Of a stretch of 64,000 nt of DNA, positions 26,998 to 35,728 are shown one piece after another. The position numbers and the translations under genes are program-made. Every line of letters begins with the position of its first letter. Positions within the stretch are counted from its first letter, which is position 1. The stretch is from assembly GCF_017968885.1 (NCBI RefSeq), contig NZ_CP072913.1:3580001-3644000 (forward strand). Reading direction: 5' to 3'. The DNA is from Pseudomonas sp. Tri1 (GTDB taxonomy: Bacteria; Pseudomonadota; Gammaproteobacteria; Pseudomonadales; Pseudomonadaceae). Under the pieces are notes generated by a model. The model searched no databases and was not told where the DNA came from. It saw only the letters and a list, made by a program, of their open reading frames with translations.

Positions 26998-27009
26998 CGA
27001 ATGCTACTT
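26998..27009 (-). promoter_or_regulatory. Shared ped/exa promoter element upstream of pqqA
   Basis: CGAATGCTACTT on the plus strand (AAGTAGCATTCG toward pqqA), about 67-78 nt before the start. Near-identical copies precede the FIST gene and exaB. Confidence 0.55.
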
Positions 27010-27064
27010 TCGAAGCGGTGGGTGGGGTGCGTTGGTAGCAATGCTGCAATCGCGCAAATCCAGA

Positions 27065-27155
27065 TGTGGCGGCGAGCTTGCTCGCGATAGCGGTCGATCA
27101 GTCAACATTAATGCTGAATGTCCTGGCCTCATCGCGAGCAAGCTCGCTCCCACAG
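27065..27155. repeat. REP doublet
   Basis: Inverted pair of units with arms CGAGCTTGCTCGCGAT / ATCGCGAGCAAGCTCG, between pqqA upstream region and exaC 3' end. Confidence 0.85.
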
Positions 27156-27177
27156 GGTGCGGGGCTGTTTCCCAGGG

Positions 27178-28698
27178 TTAGAAGAACCCCAACGGATTGA
27201 TGTCATAGCTCACCAGCAGGTTTTTGGTCTGTTGGTAGTGATCGAGCATCATCTTGTGGTTCTCCCGGCCGACGCCGGACTTCTTGTAACCGCCGAACGC
27301 GGCGTGGGCCGGGTACAGGTGGTAGCAGTTGGTCCACACGCGACCGGCCTTGATCGCCCGGCCCATGCGGTAGGCGCGGTTGATATCGCGGGTCCAGAGG
27401 CCGGCACCGAGGCCGAATTCAGTATCGTTGGCAATCGCCAGGGCTTCGGCTTCGTCCTTGAAGGTGGTCACGCCCACCACCGGGCCGAAGATTTCTTCCT
27501 GGAACACGCGCATTTTGTTGTGACCCTTGAGCAGGGTCGGCTGGATGTAGTAACCGCTCGCCAGGTCCCCTTCAAGACGCTCCATCGCGCCACCGGTAAT
27601 CAGCTCGGCGCCCTCTTCCCGGGCGATCTCCAGGTACGAAAGGATCTTGTCGTACTGCTGCTGCGAAGCCTGGGCGCCCACCATGGTTTCGGTGTCCAGC
27701 GGATTGCCGCGCTTGATCTTGGCGATTTTCTTCATGACCTCGGCCATGAACGGCACATAGATCGACTCCTGCACCAGGGCACGGGATGGGCAAGTGCAGA
27801 CTTCGCCCTGGTTGAAGAACGCCAACACCAGGCCTTCGGCGGCTTTTTCAATGAAGGCCGGTTCGGCCTGCATGATGTCTTCGAAGAAGATGTTCGGCGA
27901 TTTGCCGCCCAGTTCCACGGTGGATGGAATGATGTTCTCGGCAGCGCATTTCATGATGTGCGAGCCGATCGGTGTCGAGCCGGTAAAGGCAATCTTGGCA
28001 ATGCGCTTGCTGGTGGCCAGGGCTTCACCGGCTTCGCGACCGAAGCCATGGACGATGTTCAGCACACCGGCCGGCAGCAGGTCAGCGATCAGTTCGACGA
28101 AGATCATGATCGACAGCGGTGTTTGCTCCGCGGGCTTGAGCACGATGCAGTTACCGGCAGCCAGGGCCGGGGCGAGTTTCCAGGCGGCCATCAGCAGCGG
28201 GAAGTTCCACGGGATGATCTGCCCGACCACGCCCAGCGGTTCGTGGAAGTGATAGGCGGTGGTCAGCTCGTTGATCTCGGCCGCCCCACCCTCTTGGGCG
28301 CGGATGCAGCCCGCGAAATAGCGGAAATGGTCAGCCGACAGCGGTACGTCGGCGTTGAGGGTTTCGCGCACGGCCTTGCCGTTGTCCCAGGTCTCGCTGA
28401 CAGCGAGGATTTCCAAGTTCTGTTCGATACGGTCGGCAATCTTCAGCAACACCAGCGAGCGGTCCTGGGCCGAAGTCTTGCCCCACGCGTCAGCCGCGGC
28501 ATGGGCGGCATCCAGGGCTTTGTCGATGTCGGCGGCGCTGGAACGGGGGAACTCGGCGATGACCTCGCCGTTGACCGGGGACGTATTGGTGAAGTACTCG
28601 CCATTGACCGGTGCGACGAATTCGCCGCCGATGAAATTGCCATAGCGCGGTTTGAAGGTAACGACGGCGCCTGGGGTTCCGGGTTGTGCGTAGATCAT
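27178..28698 (-). CDS. exaC: NAD-dependent aldehyde dehydrogenase ExaC/PedI
   Basis: Aldehyde dehydrogenase of 506 aa from [10 protein letters not shown] at 28698. Motifs: [23 protein letters not shown], catalytic Glu in VELGGKSPN and catalytic Cys in [12 protein letters not shown]. It oxidises acetaldehyde and other aldehydes produced by the PQQ-dependent alcohol dehydrogenases. Length and motif context are those of ExaC (P. aeruginosa) and PedI (P. putida). It lies downstream of pedH on the same strand, separated by a REP pair, with its own upstream CGAATGC element at 28773. Confidence 0.9.
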   Translation of the reverse strand: MIYAQPGTPGAVVTFKPRYGNFIGGEFVAPVNGEYFTNTSPVNGEVIAEFPRSSAADIDKALDAAHAAADAWGKTSAQDRSLVLLKIADRIEQNLEILAVSETWDNGKAVRETLNADVPLSADHFRYFAGCIRAQEGGAAEINELTTAYHFHEPLGVVGQIIPWNFPLLMAAWKLAPALAAGNCIVLKPAEQTPLSIMIFVELIADLLPAGVLNIVHGFGREAGEALATSKRIAKIAFTGSTPIGSHIMKCAAENIIPSTVELGGKSPNIFFEDIMQAEPAFIEKAAEGLVLAFFNQGEVCTCPSRALVQESIYVPFMAEVMKKIAKIKRGNPLDTETMVGAQASQQQYDKILSYLEIAREEGAELITGGAMERLEGDLASGYYIQPTLLKGHNKMRVFQEEIFGPVVGVTTFKDEAEALAIANDTEFGLGAGLWTRDINRAYRMGRAIKAGRVWTNCYHLYPAHAAFGGYKKSGVGRENHKMMLDHYQQTKNLLVSYDINPLGFF

Positions 28699-28772
28699 AG
28701 TGGGCCTCTGCCTGGTCGATGCCTGTCGCGGGACAGGCGATAGGCCGATGGTAGAGAGCCTCGCATGCTGGA

Positions 28773-28779
28773 CGAATGC
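28773..28779 (-). promoter_or_regulatory. CGAATGC element upstream of exaC
   Basis: CGAATGC followed by GTCATTGGCAGG, a weaker match to the element at 26998 and 49819, at the same distance (about 75 nt) from the start codon. Confidence 0.4.
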
Positions 28780-28852
28780 GTCATTGGCAGGGGGGCTCTC
28801 GTTATTTGGTCGTAGGTTTTGTCGCGCCCGGAGGATGAACCGGGGCTTTTTT

Positions 28853-28942
28853 TGTGGGAGCGAGCTTGCTCGCGATGAGGTCGGCACATCCAGCCTGGAA
28901 GGTGACTGATCGACCGCTATCGCGAGCAAGCTCGCTCCCACA
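28853..28942. repeat. REP doublet
   Basis: Inverted pair of GTGGGAGCGAGCTTGCTCGC-type units between pedH and exaC. Confidence 0.88.
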
Positions 28943-28966
28943 GGTTCTACATTTGCCAAGGTTGGC

Positions 28967-30742
28967 TCAGCGCTTGGCTACGAGCTCTTTTGGCAACTTG
29001 AAGGTCCAGAGCATCCCACCCTGGTTGAAGTCCTTCACGCGCTTGGCCACCTCGCCGCCCCACAACGGCACCGCACCGCCCCAGCCAGAGACCACGGAGA
29101 CGTATTGCTCGCCGTCCATTTCCCAAGTGATGGGCGAACCGAGCACGCCAGAACCGGTCTGGAATTCCCAGACTTTTTCCCCGGTCTTGGCGTTGAAGGC
29201 CTGCAAGAAACCTTCAGGCGTGCCGGTGAACACCAAGTTGCCCTTGGTGGTCAGCACGCCGCCCCACAGTGGCGCATAGTTCTTGTGGCGCCAGACTTCC
29301 TTACCCGTCTTCGGATCGATGGCCCGCAGCACGCCGATGTAATCCTCGTTCAGCGGCTTGATAGTGAAACCGGCCCCGAGGAACGCGGCGCCTTTCTTGT
29401 AGGCGATGCCTTCGTTCCAGATGTCCATGCCCCATTCGTTGGACGGCACGTAGAACAACCCGGTGTCCTGGTTGTAAGCCATCGGCATCCAGTTCTTCGC
29501 GCCGAGGAACGCCGGTGCCACGAACACCGAACTGCCCTTGGCTTCGCTACCCGGCGCACCCGGACGGCTGGCCTCGTTGTAGATCGGCCGGCCGTCCTTA
29601 TCCAAACCACTGGCCCAGGTGATCTTGTCGACAAACGGGAAACCACGGATGAACTTGCCGTTGGTGCGATCGAGTACGTAGAAGAAGCCGTTGCGGTCGG
29701 CGGTGGCCGCAGCCTTGATGTCCTTGCCACCTTCCTTGTAGTTGAACGAGATCAGCTCGTTGACGCCGTCATAGTCCCAGCCGTCGTGAGGCGTGCTCTG
29801 GAAGTGCCACTTGATGGTGCCGTCGTCCGGGTTCAGGGCCAGGCGCGACGATGAATAGAGGTTGTCACCAGGGCGCAGGTGGGAGTTCCACGGTGCCGGG
29901 TTACCGGTGCCGAACAGCAGCAGGTTGGTTTCCGGATCGTAGTAACCGCCCAGCCAAGGTGCCGCGCCGCCGGTTTTCCAGAGATCGCCAGGCCAGGTCT
30001 TGCCGGCTTCGCCGCCGGAAATGCCGTTCTCGATGGCCTTGCCGTCCTTGTAGACGTAGCCCATGTGCCCTTCCACGGTTGGGCGGGTCCAGAGCAGTTC
30101 ACCGTTCTTCGGATCATAGGCACTGATCTGGCCCACCACACCAAACTCGCCACCGGCCACACCGGTGATCAGCTTGCCGTTGATCACCAGCGGCGCGGCG
30201 CTGATGGAGTAGCCTTCCTTGTGGTCGGCGACCTTCTTGCTCCAGACCACTTTGCCGGTGTCCTTGTTCAGGGCCACCAGCTTGGCGTCGAGGGTGCCGA
30301 AGAACACCAGGTCGCCATACAGCGCCACGCCCCGGTTGATCACGTCGCAGCAAGGGCGGATGTCATCCGGCAGGCGCGCATCGTACTGCCAAAGCTTCTT
30401 GCCGGTGCGCGCATCCACCGCGAATACTCGCGAATAGGAACCGGTGAGGTACATCACCCCGTCTTTGATCATCGGCTGGGCCTGCTGGCCGCGCTGCTTT
30501 TCACCGCCGAAGGAGAACGCCCAGACCGGGCGCAGGTCCTTGACGTTATCGACATTGAGGGTATCGAGCGGACTGTAGCGTTGGCCCTGGACACCCAGAC
30601 CGTTAGTCACGATCTGTTGCGGGTTCTTCGGGTCCTGGAGAATTTCCTGATCGGTCACGGCTGCAAGGGCCGAACCGGACAGCAGCATGGCACTGAGCAG
30701 CAGGCTCACGGCGAAGGGTTGGCGACGTGCGGGATGACTCAT
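28967..30742 (-). CDS. pedH: Lanthanide-type PQQ-dependent alcohol dehydrogenase (PedH-like)
   Basis: Periplasmic eight-bladed quinoprotein of 591 aa with a signal peptide ending at SALA. The vicinal disulfide is Cys131-Cys132 (RPCCDVI). The active site reads GWDYDG, with the catalytic base at Asp323 and a second Asp at 325. An Asp two residues after the catalytic Asp is the known mark of lanthanide-dependent enzymes, and these residue numbers coincide with those reported for P. putida PedH. Tryptophan-docking repeats (AxDxxTGKxxW) recur along the chain. Start MSHPARR was chosen for the signal peptide. It lacks the CGAATGC element of its neighbours but has a GGGAA-N3-TTCCC palindrome, suggesting different control. 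Confidence 0.93.
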   Translation of the reverse strand: MSHPARRQPFAVSLLLSAMLLSGSALAAVTDQEILQDPKNPQQIVTNGLGVQGQRYSPLDTLNVDNVKDLRPVWAFSFGGEKQRGQQAQPMIKDGVMYLTGSYSRVFAVDARTGKKLWQYDARLPDDIRPCCDVINRGVALYGDLVFFGTLDAKLVALNKDTGKVVWSKKVADHKEGYSISAAPLVINGKLITGVAGGEFGVVGQISAYDPKNGELLWTRPTVEGHMGYVYKDGKAIENGISGGEAGKTWPGDLWKTGGAAPWLGGYYDPETNLLLFGTGNPAPWNSHLRPGDNLYSSSRLALNPDDGTIKWHFQSTPHDGWDYDGVNELISFNYKEGGKDIKAAATADRNGFFYVLDRTNGKFIRGFPFVDKITWASGLDKDGRPIYNEASRPGAPGSEAKGSSVFVAPAFLGAKNWMPMAYNQDTGLFYVPSNEWGMDIWNEGIAYKKGAAFLGAGFTIKPLNEDYIGVLRAIDPKTGKEVWRHKNYAPLWGGVLTTKGNLVFTGTPEGFLQAFNAKTGEKVWEFQTGSGVLGSPITWEMDGEQYVSVVSGWGGAVPLWGGEVAKRVKDFNQGGMLWTFKLPKELVAKR

Positions 30743-30759
30743 GACGGCTACCTCTGCGG

Positions 30760-30767
30760 TTATTGTT
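30760..30767 (-). promoter_or_regulatory. CA motif before pedH
   Basis: Perfect AACAATAA on the minus strand, 18 nt before the ATG. Confidence 0.58.
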
Positions 30768-30771
30768 ATAC

Positions 30772-30788
30772 CCGGGAATTTTTCCCGG
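30772..30788. promoter_or_regulatory. GGGAA-N3-TTCCC palindrome upstream of pedH
   Basis: CCGGGAA-TTT-TTCCCGG, 30-46 nt upstream of the pedH start. The same GGGAA-N3-TTCCC core occurs in front of exaA (35628-35642). Confidence 0.45.
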
Positions 30789-30849
30789 TCTGCCACAGAT
30801 TCTTGGGCCCGGAGCCGCCGGCAACAATTGCCCGCTGTGTTGAGTTTTC

Positions 30850-30862
30850 TAGTTCCTTGGTA
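30850..30862 (+). promoter_or_regulatory. TASTNCCTTGGTA element upstream of pedH
   Basis: TAGTTCCTTGGTA, 108-120 nt before pedH. Related copies TACTCCCTTGGTA (35578) and TACTACCTTGGTA (40658) occur in the exaA-exaB and ABC-gene control regions. Confidence 0.45.
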
Positions 30863-31022
30863 CATGTCAAAGGCGGCTTGGTCGGCCTACACAACGCCCC
30901 GTGGCGAGGGAGTGAGCAACTGCCTCTCTTATTTGAGCACCCTGACGCTTGTGCGGCGGTCTCGCCGGTAAAAAACCACAACTCCTTGGGCATCCAATGT
31001 AGTCTGCTTAAGGTCTTTCTAT

Positions 31023-31130
31023 CTACCGCGCAAGTACTTCGCGAGTTCGGTTGCGCTCCTTCACCAATTTAGCAACCTCTTGAAATGTGGCTGATTGCAG
31101 TCTAGCTCGATACGGATTCAACTATTTCCG
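31023..31130 (-). pseudogene. Duplicated remnant of an RHS C-terminal tip
   Basis: Minus-strand translation ending at a TAG at 31023 gives FQEVAKLVKERNRTRE, clearly homologous to LEEVSKLVAEQDRIRD at the end of the adjacent RHS protein. The preceding DNA GGAAATAGTTG is also shared, then the frame is broken. It begins directly after the RHS stop codon, so this is a decayed tandem copy of its last 30 or so codons. Confidence 0.75.
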
Positions 31131-31139
31131 GGGGCGATA

Positions 31140-32237
31140 TTATTGAGGCAAATAAGTCAAGTATTTGTCGCGAATTCGATCTTGCTCTGCAACCAACTTA
31201 GAAACCTCCTCTAATGAAAATAATCGCAACCTAAGTTTATACGAGGCAACTATTTCCTTGTTGAATTTGAGAGTTTTGCTTTCCAGAGCACCCGCAAGAT
31301 GCATACCCTCATCCGACACCACTCCCTCCAAATATTTAAAGACATCATAGTAGTTAGCTTGATCGATGGTCGCTTGGCGCTGCATGAGGTCTAAATAAGG
31401 TTTTGGAAATTTGTCTGTCAATGAAGAAAACGGATGCGTTTCAGGGCGCGCTACCTTATAAGCAAGGTTATCAAGTCGGATTCCGGTTTTTGGCGTGGTG
31501 GTGTTTTGGATGTCGCCCCCCGCGTCCAATACATTCTTATCTGCTGTGAAGATCTGCCTCTGAGCATCGAGTTTAATCTTCTCAATCTTTTCACCTAAAG
31601 CATTAATCCTTTTTAACGCACGGAATCCGTCAGAACTGGCGACCCCTCCCTTTGTCCAAAGACTTTGACCTACGTAAGTTTTTTTCAAGCCTAACAATGC
31701 CTGTGGAGTGTTCCCCGTAGGATCTCTTCTATTAATCGGGTCACCCAAGCAGTATGTATACCCATTTAGCCCACCTTCCCCAAACGGACTAAAACTGTCT
31801 GAACTGTTAAATCGCATCAACACCGGGCTGAACGCCCGACGCCCATTACCCAATAAATAATGCCCGGTCACCGGGTCCGCTCGCTCACCGTTGAATCCCA
31901 GTAAACTGGCTATACCGCGATCAATGGGACGATGGCCGTAAGGTGAATAGGCGATGGATTGTCGCTGGCTGTTCTCACCGAGCGTGTGCAACACCGACCG
32001 CTGGCAATCGGTTATCAGCAACGTAGCGTCAAACTTATCGCCGTGACGCTGTTGCGCGAGTAGCTGGTCATCGTGTTGGAATATTGAATTTTTTATCGTG
32101 CCTTGAATCTCTGTGGCCAGACGTTTTTTACAGTAGAAACGCTGAAATTCAGGCTCATCCAGCAGCGTACAGCCGATCAATCGGTCGAGCGGGTCGTAAT
32201 GGTATCGACAGAGTAGCGGTTCGTGTTGGGGAGACAT
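31140..32237 (-). CDS. RHS-repeat-associated core domain protein with variable C-terminus
   Basis: Short RHS protein of 365 aa. The N-terminal part carries the conserved core (YDPLDRLIG, LTYSPYGHRP-like AYSPYGHRPID, LLGFNGERADPVTGHYLLGNGRRAFSP, MRFNSSDSFSPFGEGGLNGYTYCLGDPINRRDPTG). After DPTG the sequence changes to an unrecognised tail of about 180 aa encoded by markedly AT-richer DNA, the usual layout of a polymorphic toxin tip. No immunity gene is evident downstream; instead a broken duplicate of the tip follows. It interrupts the ped cluster between pedH and the metallohydrolase. Toxin activity is inference; this could be an orphan or inactive tip. Confidence 0.85.
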   Translation of the reverse strand: MSPQHEPLLCRYHYDPLDRLIGCTLLDEPEFQRFYCKKRLATEIQGTIKNSIFQHDDQLLAQQRHGDKFDATLLITDCQRSVLHTLGENSQRQSIAYSPYGHRPIDRGIASLLGFNGERADPVTGHYLLGNGRRAFSPVLMRFNSSDSFSPFGEGGLNGYTYCLGDPINRRDPTGNTPQALLGLKKTYVGQSLWTKGGVASSDGFRALKRINALGEKIEKIKLDAQRQIFTADKNVLDAGGDIQNTTTPKTGIRLDNLAYKVARPETHPFSSLTDKFPKPYLDLMQRQATIDQANYYDVFKYLEGVVSDEGMHLAGALESKTLKFNKEIVASYKLRLRLFSLEEVSKLVAEQDRIRDKYLTYLPQ

Positions 32238-32374
32238 GAGATGACACCCTCGTAAGTTTTAACGTGCAATTGAAGGGTATTCGGTAACTGCATCAGGCGA
32301 CCACTAACAGAACTGTTAGGTGAGCGAATTGGAACACCGCGCTTTTGGATGCTTCAGGCAGTTGCGCAGCCCAG

Positions 32375-32398
32375 CGGGAGCAAGCTCCCTCGCCACGG
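32375..32398. repeat. Single REP-like half unit
   Basis: GCGGGAGCAAGCTCCCTCGCC close to the 3' end of the metallohydrolase gene, part of the roughly 170-bp gap after the RHS gene, which otherwise contains nothing recognisable. Confidence 0.55.
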
Positions 32399-32409
32399 GA
32401 CAGCTTGAA

Positions 32410-33345
32410 TCATTCGGGTTTGGTGTCCACCCGCTTCATCCCCGCTCGCTCATAGCGCGGATAGAGATGACTGACACTGCGAATCAGCTCATACCGACTC
32501 AGGCTGATCCCGGCAAAGCGCTCTGGAATGGGGCTGCGGATCATCTCGGCCATGTCATCGCCACGGGCGGCGCCGTCGCGCATCAACTGGTCGAGCCAAC
32601 CCAGGTAATCGCGCATCTGCGCAAAGGGCCGGGGGTCAGTCGCAAGCGGGCCGTGGCCGGGGACAATCTGCTTCCAGGGCAAGGCCTGCAGGGTGTCGAG
32701 GTCTTTGAGCCATACCTCGAGGCCCGGACTGTTGGGGGTGGTCAGGGCTCGCTCATAGAACACCAGGTCCCCGGCGAACAGCACGCCTGTGGTTTCATCG
32801 AGAATCGCCAGATCGGCACCCGTGTGCCCGGCCAGTTGCAGCAGACGCAGCGAATGATTGCCCACCTTCAGCGTCCCGGGCTCCAGCACCTGGGTCGGCA
32901 GCACCACCTCGGTGCCGCGCATCCAGTCGCCGACCAGCCGATACATGTTTTCCGCCAATGCATCGCCCTGCTGCCGCAGCAAGTCGGTGGTGTCCGCCAG
33001 CGCGCCGATGGGCACATCACTGAAGGCCTGGTTGCCCAGTACGTGGTCAGGGTGGTGATGGGTCAACAGGACCTGGATCACCGGTTTATCCGTGGTCGCT
33101 GCGATAGCCTGGCGTAGCGCCTCGCCATAGCGCTTCGAAGGCCCAGTGTCGATCACCACCACGCCGGCGTCAGTCACGATGAACGCGGTATTGACGATGT
33201 TGCCGCCATTGGACTTGGCAAAATTCTCGGTGCTGCCTTCCAGCAGCCAGGTGCCCTCGGCGATCTGCCGGGGCTTGAGTGAATAGTCTGTCCCGGCCCA
33301 CGTCGGCCAGCACAGGCTCACGAACATCAGCATCAACCAGCGCAT
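32410..33345 (-). CDS. Quinoprotein relay system zinc metallohydrolase 1 (MBL fold)
   Basis: Secreted metallo-beta-lactamase-fold protein of 311 aa with a signal peptide (MRWLMLMFVSLCWPTWA). The metal-binding motif HHHPDH and the downstream AGHTGADLAI and GDLVF segments are visible. This is the SoxH-related protein that accompanies PQQ-dependent alcohol dehydrogenases together with a SoxYZ-like carrier. It is the downstream member of the exaB, binding protein, SoxYZ, metallohydrolase operon. Its reaction is not established. Start at 33345 by signal peptide and 16-bp spacing to the preceding gene. Confidence 0.85.
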   Translation of the reverse strand: MRWLMLMFVSLCWPTWAGTDYSLKPRQIAEGTWLLEGSTENFAKSNGGNIVNTAFIVTDAGVVVIDTGPSKRYGEALRQAIAATTDKPVIQVLLTHHHPDHVLGNQAFSDVPIGALADTTDLLRQQGDALAENMYRLVGDWMRGTEVVLPTQVLEPGTLKVGNHSLRLLQLAGHTGADLAILDETTGVLFAGDLVFYERALTTPNSPGLEVWLKDLDTLQALPWKQIVPGHGPLATDPRPFAQMRDYLGWLDQLMRDGAARGDDMAEMIRSPIPERFAGISLSRYELIRSVSHLYPRYERAGMKRVDTKPE

Positions 33346-33361
33346 GGCGCGCTCCTTGTGG

Positions 33362-34120
33362 TCAGGGGATCGCCGCCTCGAACGTGTTGCCGCTGTTGTC
33401 GCGCAGCAACAGGCGGGTCTGCCCGGGGCCTTGTATGTCGAAGCCCAGGTTGGGGTTTTCGCTGACCGCCGGAAACAGCTCCAAGTGCGCCAGCACCTTG
33501 CCGTCGGCATCCAGTAACTGGGCCTGATTGAGGAAAAATTCCGGGATACCGCTCACCAGGCCGTTATCCATCGGATGGGCCACCTGCAAGCGCAGGCGAC
33601 TCGTGTCGCCCCGGGGATAACGGGCGCCGATTACCTCACCCAAGTGCTCCTCCCACCCCGGCTGGGTGCGCACCACACTCGGCGCGGTACAGCCACCACC
33701 GGCCGCGTCGATCAACGTCGAGCCGACGTGCCACAGGCCGTCGCGGGTTTGCACGGCGGCTCGCAACGGCGTGGCTTGCTCGATCCGGATGCGGATCGAC
33801 AACCAAGGCAACACACGATCCCCCGGCCTGAAATCAACGATTTTCGGCAACGGGTTCAGTTCGGCCCAGGCCAGCACCCGCACCACATCACCGGCGAAGG
33901 CCCGGGCGTCGATCTCCAGCGGGACCTGGCGCGCATCCTCGGCAAAAGGCGGCGCCAGCAACCGCACCCGATCGTCGAACACGAACGGCGCGTCGCCCAG
34001 CAGTTGCTTGTGGTAGAAGGCCCACATCACCGAAGGCACCGGATCCTTGCCCGGCTCGATCGCCGCCAGCGCGATCATGGGCAGACCGCACCACAGCAGG
34101 CACCACATGGCCCATTTCAT
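33362..34120 (-). CDS. Quinoprotein dehydrogenase-associated SoxYZ-like carrier
   Basis: Periplasmic protein of 252 aa with signal peptide (MKWAMWCLLWCGLPMIALA). It fuses SoxY-like and SoxZ-like parts. The SoxY-type carrier Cys motif GGC is visible in DAAGGGCTAPSV, and the C-terminal SoxZ-like half contains VAHPMDNGLVSG...PEFFLNQAQL. In the thiosulfate system SoxYZ carries intermediates on a Cys; here it is proposed to work with the neighbouring metallohydrolase in a relay beside the PQQ dehydrogenases. It starts 10 bp after the binding-protein gene ends. Confidence 0.83.
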   Translation of the reverse strand: MKWAMWCLLWCGLPMIALAAIEPGKDPVPSVMWAFYHKQLLGDAPFVFDDRVRLLAPPFAEDARQVPLEIDARAFAGDVVRVLAWAELNPLPKIVDFRPGDRVLPWLSIRIRIEQATPLRAAVQTRDGLWHVGSTLIDAAGGGCTAPSVVRTQPGWEEHLGEVIGARYPRGDTSRLRLQVAHPMDNGLVSGIPEFFLNQAQLLDADGKVLAHLELFPAVSENPNLGFDIQGPGQTRLLLRDNSGNTFEAAIP

Positions 34121-34130
34121 CCCTGCGCTC

Positions 34131-35006
34131 CTATTGATACATCTCGGGCACGTCGTAACGCAGGCCGTAATGGGCATAGACCGTCTTGACGCTACCGTCG
34201 CGGATCAAGCCTTCCAGCGCCTCTTCCACCGCATAGGCCAACTGACGGTTGCTTTCGTGCACCGCCATGCCGATTTCCCAGCGTTGCTTGCCCATGTTCG
34301 GGTAGGCATTTTCCGCCAGCGCCAATTGTGGATCAGCGGCCTCGTGCACCTGCCAGTCGATTTCCCCACGCATGGCCATGACCGCGTCGACTTCCCCCGC
34401 CTGCATCGCGTTGAAAGCCTGGCTGACACCGGGGTAATGGTGGGTCTTGGCACTGAGCATGCCGTTGAACACAGACGTCAGGTAGAACGATGGAACGCTG
34501 TCGACTTCAACACCGATGGGGTGTTGCTGGAACACCGCGACGCTGCCCACCGAATCCAACCGCCGTCGGTCATACGCCACCTGCCAGCACTCCTGCTGAT
34601 AAGGCCCGAACATCACCACCTGGGCGTTTGCCAGTTCGCCGATGTCGTTGCGCTTTTGCACGTAGTCGTGATCGTAGGGCACGCGCATCATCAAGTCGGC
34701 CAATTGCCGGTCGTGCAACGGACTGCTGCGCCAGATGTAATCGCGCAGGTCGTCATCGAGTTTTTCGCCCGGCGGTGCCCAGATCAATTGCAAGCGCACG
34801 CCAAGCGCTTTGGCCAAGGCTTGGGCCAGTTCCACGTCCACGCCCCTGGGTTGGCCGTGGTCTTCGAAGCTGTAGGGCGCGAAATCCTTGTAGACCGCGA
34901 CCTTCAACTCGCCGGCGGCAATCATCTGGTCGTAGCTGCGCACCTGCGCCTGCACCGCCTGGCCACACAAGAGCAAGCTGCACATCACCCACGCGAACAG
35001 GCGCAT
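34131..35006 (-). CDS. Quinoprotein-associated periplasmic substrate-binding protein (MoxJ-like)
   Basis: Periplasmic solute-binding protein of 291 aa with a signal peptide (MRLFAWVMCSLLLCGQAVQA). The bilobal type-3 extracellular binding fold is suggested by ELKVAVYKDFAPYSFEDHGQPRGVDVELAQALA and AGEVDAVMAMRGEIDW. It belongs to the group found beside PQQ alcohol dehydrogenases and related to MoxJ of methylotrophs, which helps assemble or activate methanol dehydrogenase. It starts 5 bp after exaB, forming an operon. Equivalent to what I recall as PedG in P. putida. Confidence 0.85.
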   Translation of the reverse strand: MRLFAWVMCSLLLCGQAVQAQVRSYDQMIAAGELKVAVYKDFAPYSFEDHGQPRGVDVELAQALAKALGVRLQLIWAPPGEKLDDDLRDYIWRSSPLHDRQLADLMMRVPYDHDYVQKRNDIGELANAQVVMFGPYQQECWQVAYDRRRLDSVGSVAVFQQHPIGVEVDSVPSFYLTSVFNGMLSAKTHHYPGVSQAFNAMQAGEVDAVMAMRGEIDWQVHEAADPQLALAENAYPNMGKQRWEIGMAVHESNRQLAYAVEEALEGLIRDGSVKTVYAHYGLRYDVPEMYQ

Positions 35007-35011
35007 GGCGA

Positions 35012-35473
35012 TCACTCCTCGACGTGCACGCTGTCGAGATAGGTGCGCACCGCCCACAAAGCTTCTTGGCTCAAGTAATCGGCCATTTTCGGCATGTAGA
35101 CCCGGCCGTCGCGCACTGCGCCATGGCGCACGCGCTCGACAAACCACTCATCGCCGGCTTCAGCAGCGTCGAGCATGCGCAGGTCCGGAGCGATGCCGCC
35201 CGACTTGGCCTCCAGGCCATGGCAGGCCGCGCAGTTCTGGTTGTAGGCCGATGAGCCGATTTCCAGCGCCCGATCACGCTCGGACGAAGTGCGATAAGGG
35301 TTCACCGTGGCCCAGCCGTCACCGTCCAGTGCGACACCGGTGTCCTTGATTGGGGTCAGTCCCTTGGTTTCCACTGCCTGGGGCACTACGTTGCCATGGG
35401 CACACACGGAGCCTGCGCCGGCCAGCCCCATCAGCAGTGCGGTAGCGATGATGGCGTTGCGTTTTGTTGTCAT
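35012..35473 (-). CDS. exaB: Cytochrome c550, electron acceptor of PQQ alcohol dehydrogenase
   Basis: Periplasmic c-type cytochrome of 153 aa with a signal peptide ending at VCAHG. A single haem site CAACH at residues 81-85 and a likely distal Met in VYMPKM define it. It receives electrons from ExaA/PedE and PedH and passes them toward the terminal oxidase. It is divergent from exaA and first in a four-gene operon. An A-rich near CA motif spans the start codon (35463-35479). Confidence 0.92.
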   Translation of the reverse strand: MTTKRNAIIATALLMGLAGAGSVCAHGNVVPQAVETKGLTPIKDTGVALDGDGWATVNPYRTSSERDRALEIGSSAYNQNCAACHGLEAKSGGIAPDLRMLDAAEAGDEWFVERVRHGAVRDGRVYMPKMADYLSQEALWAVRTYLDSVHVEE

Positions 35474-35551
35474 TGTTATGCCCTCTCAGATTGCACGCAA
35501 GACCTCTGTGAAGAAGCCGTGCCGTCATCTTAGGAACCCCCTGCCGCCAGC

Positions 35552-35566
35552 CGAATGCTGCTTTGG
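35552..35566 (-). promoter_or_regulatory. CGAATGC element upstream of exaB
   Basis: CGAATGCTGCTTTGG, close match to the element before pqqA and the FIST gene, 79-93 nt from the exaB start. Confidence 0.55.
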
Positions 35567-35577
35567 TGGCCGCGTTC

Positions 35578-35590
35578 TACTCCCTTGGTA
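35578..35590 (+). promoter_or_regulatory. TASTNCCTTGGTA element in the exaA-exaB region
   Basis: TACTCCCTTGGTA inside a palindrome CTAC-N7-GTAG (35577-35591). It lies between the divergent exaB and exaA starts. Confidence 0.5.
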
Positions 35591-35627
35591 GCGGGTCATC
35601 CGGCGCGAGTCGCAAAGACAGGCGGCT

Positions 35628-35642
35628 CGGGAAGTCTTCCCG
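35628..35642. promoter_or_regulatory. GGGAA-N3-TTCCC palindrome upstream of exaA
   Basis: CGGGAAG-T-CTTCCCG, 87-101 nt before the exaA start; the core is shared with the pedH promoter. Confidence 0.45.
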
Positions 35643-35728
35643 GCGAGGGCGGGACTTTTTCCGTATCCCGAGGCGCTCGGTGCGACTCACCCTAGTCAGG
35701 CCAAAACCTTTCACTGGGAACTGCCACC

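Noticed and set aside
26994..27027. CGAATGCTACTT site upstream of pqqA as part of a REP
   Set aside because: Sequence differs from the REP arms, which begin only at 27065, and the same element occurs at other ped promoters without adjacent REPs.
27118..28743. 541-codon plus-strand frame over exaC
   Set aside because: Antisense shadow of the aldehyde dehydrogenase, whose catalytic motifs are intact.
30743..31022. Possible immunity gene downstream of the RHS gene
   Set aside because: The only minus-strand frame there (about 75 codons) overlaps the pedH control region and has no plausible start signal.
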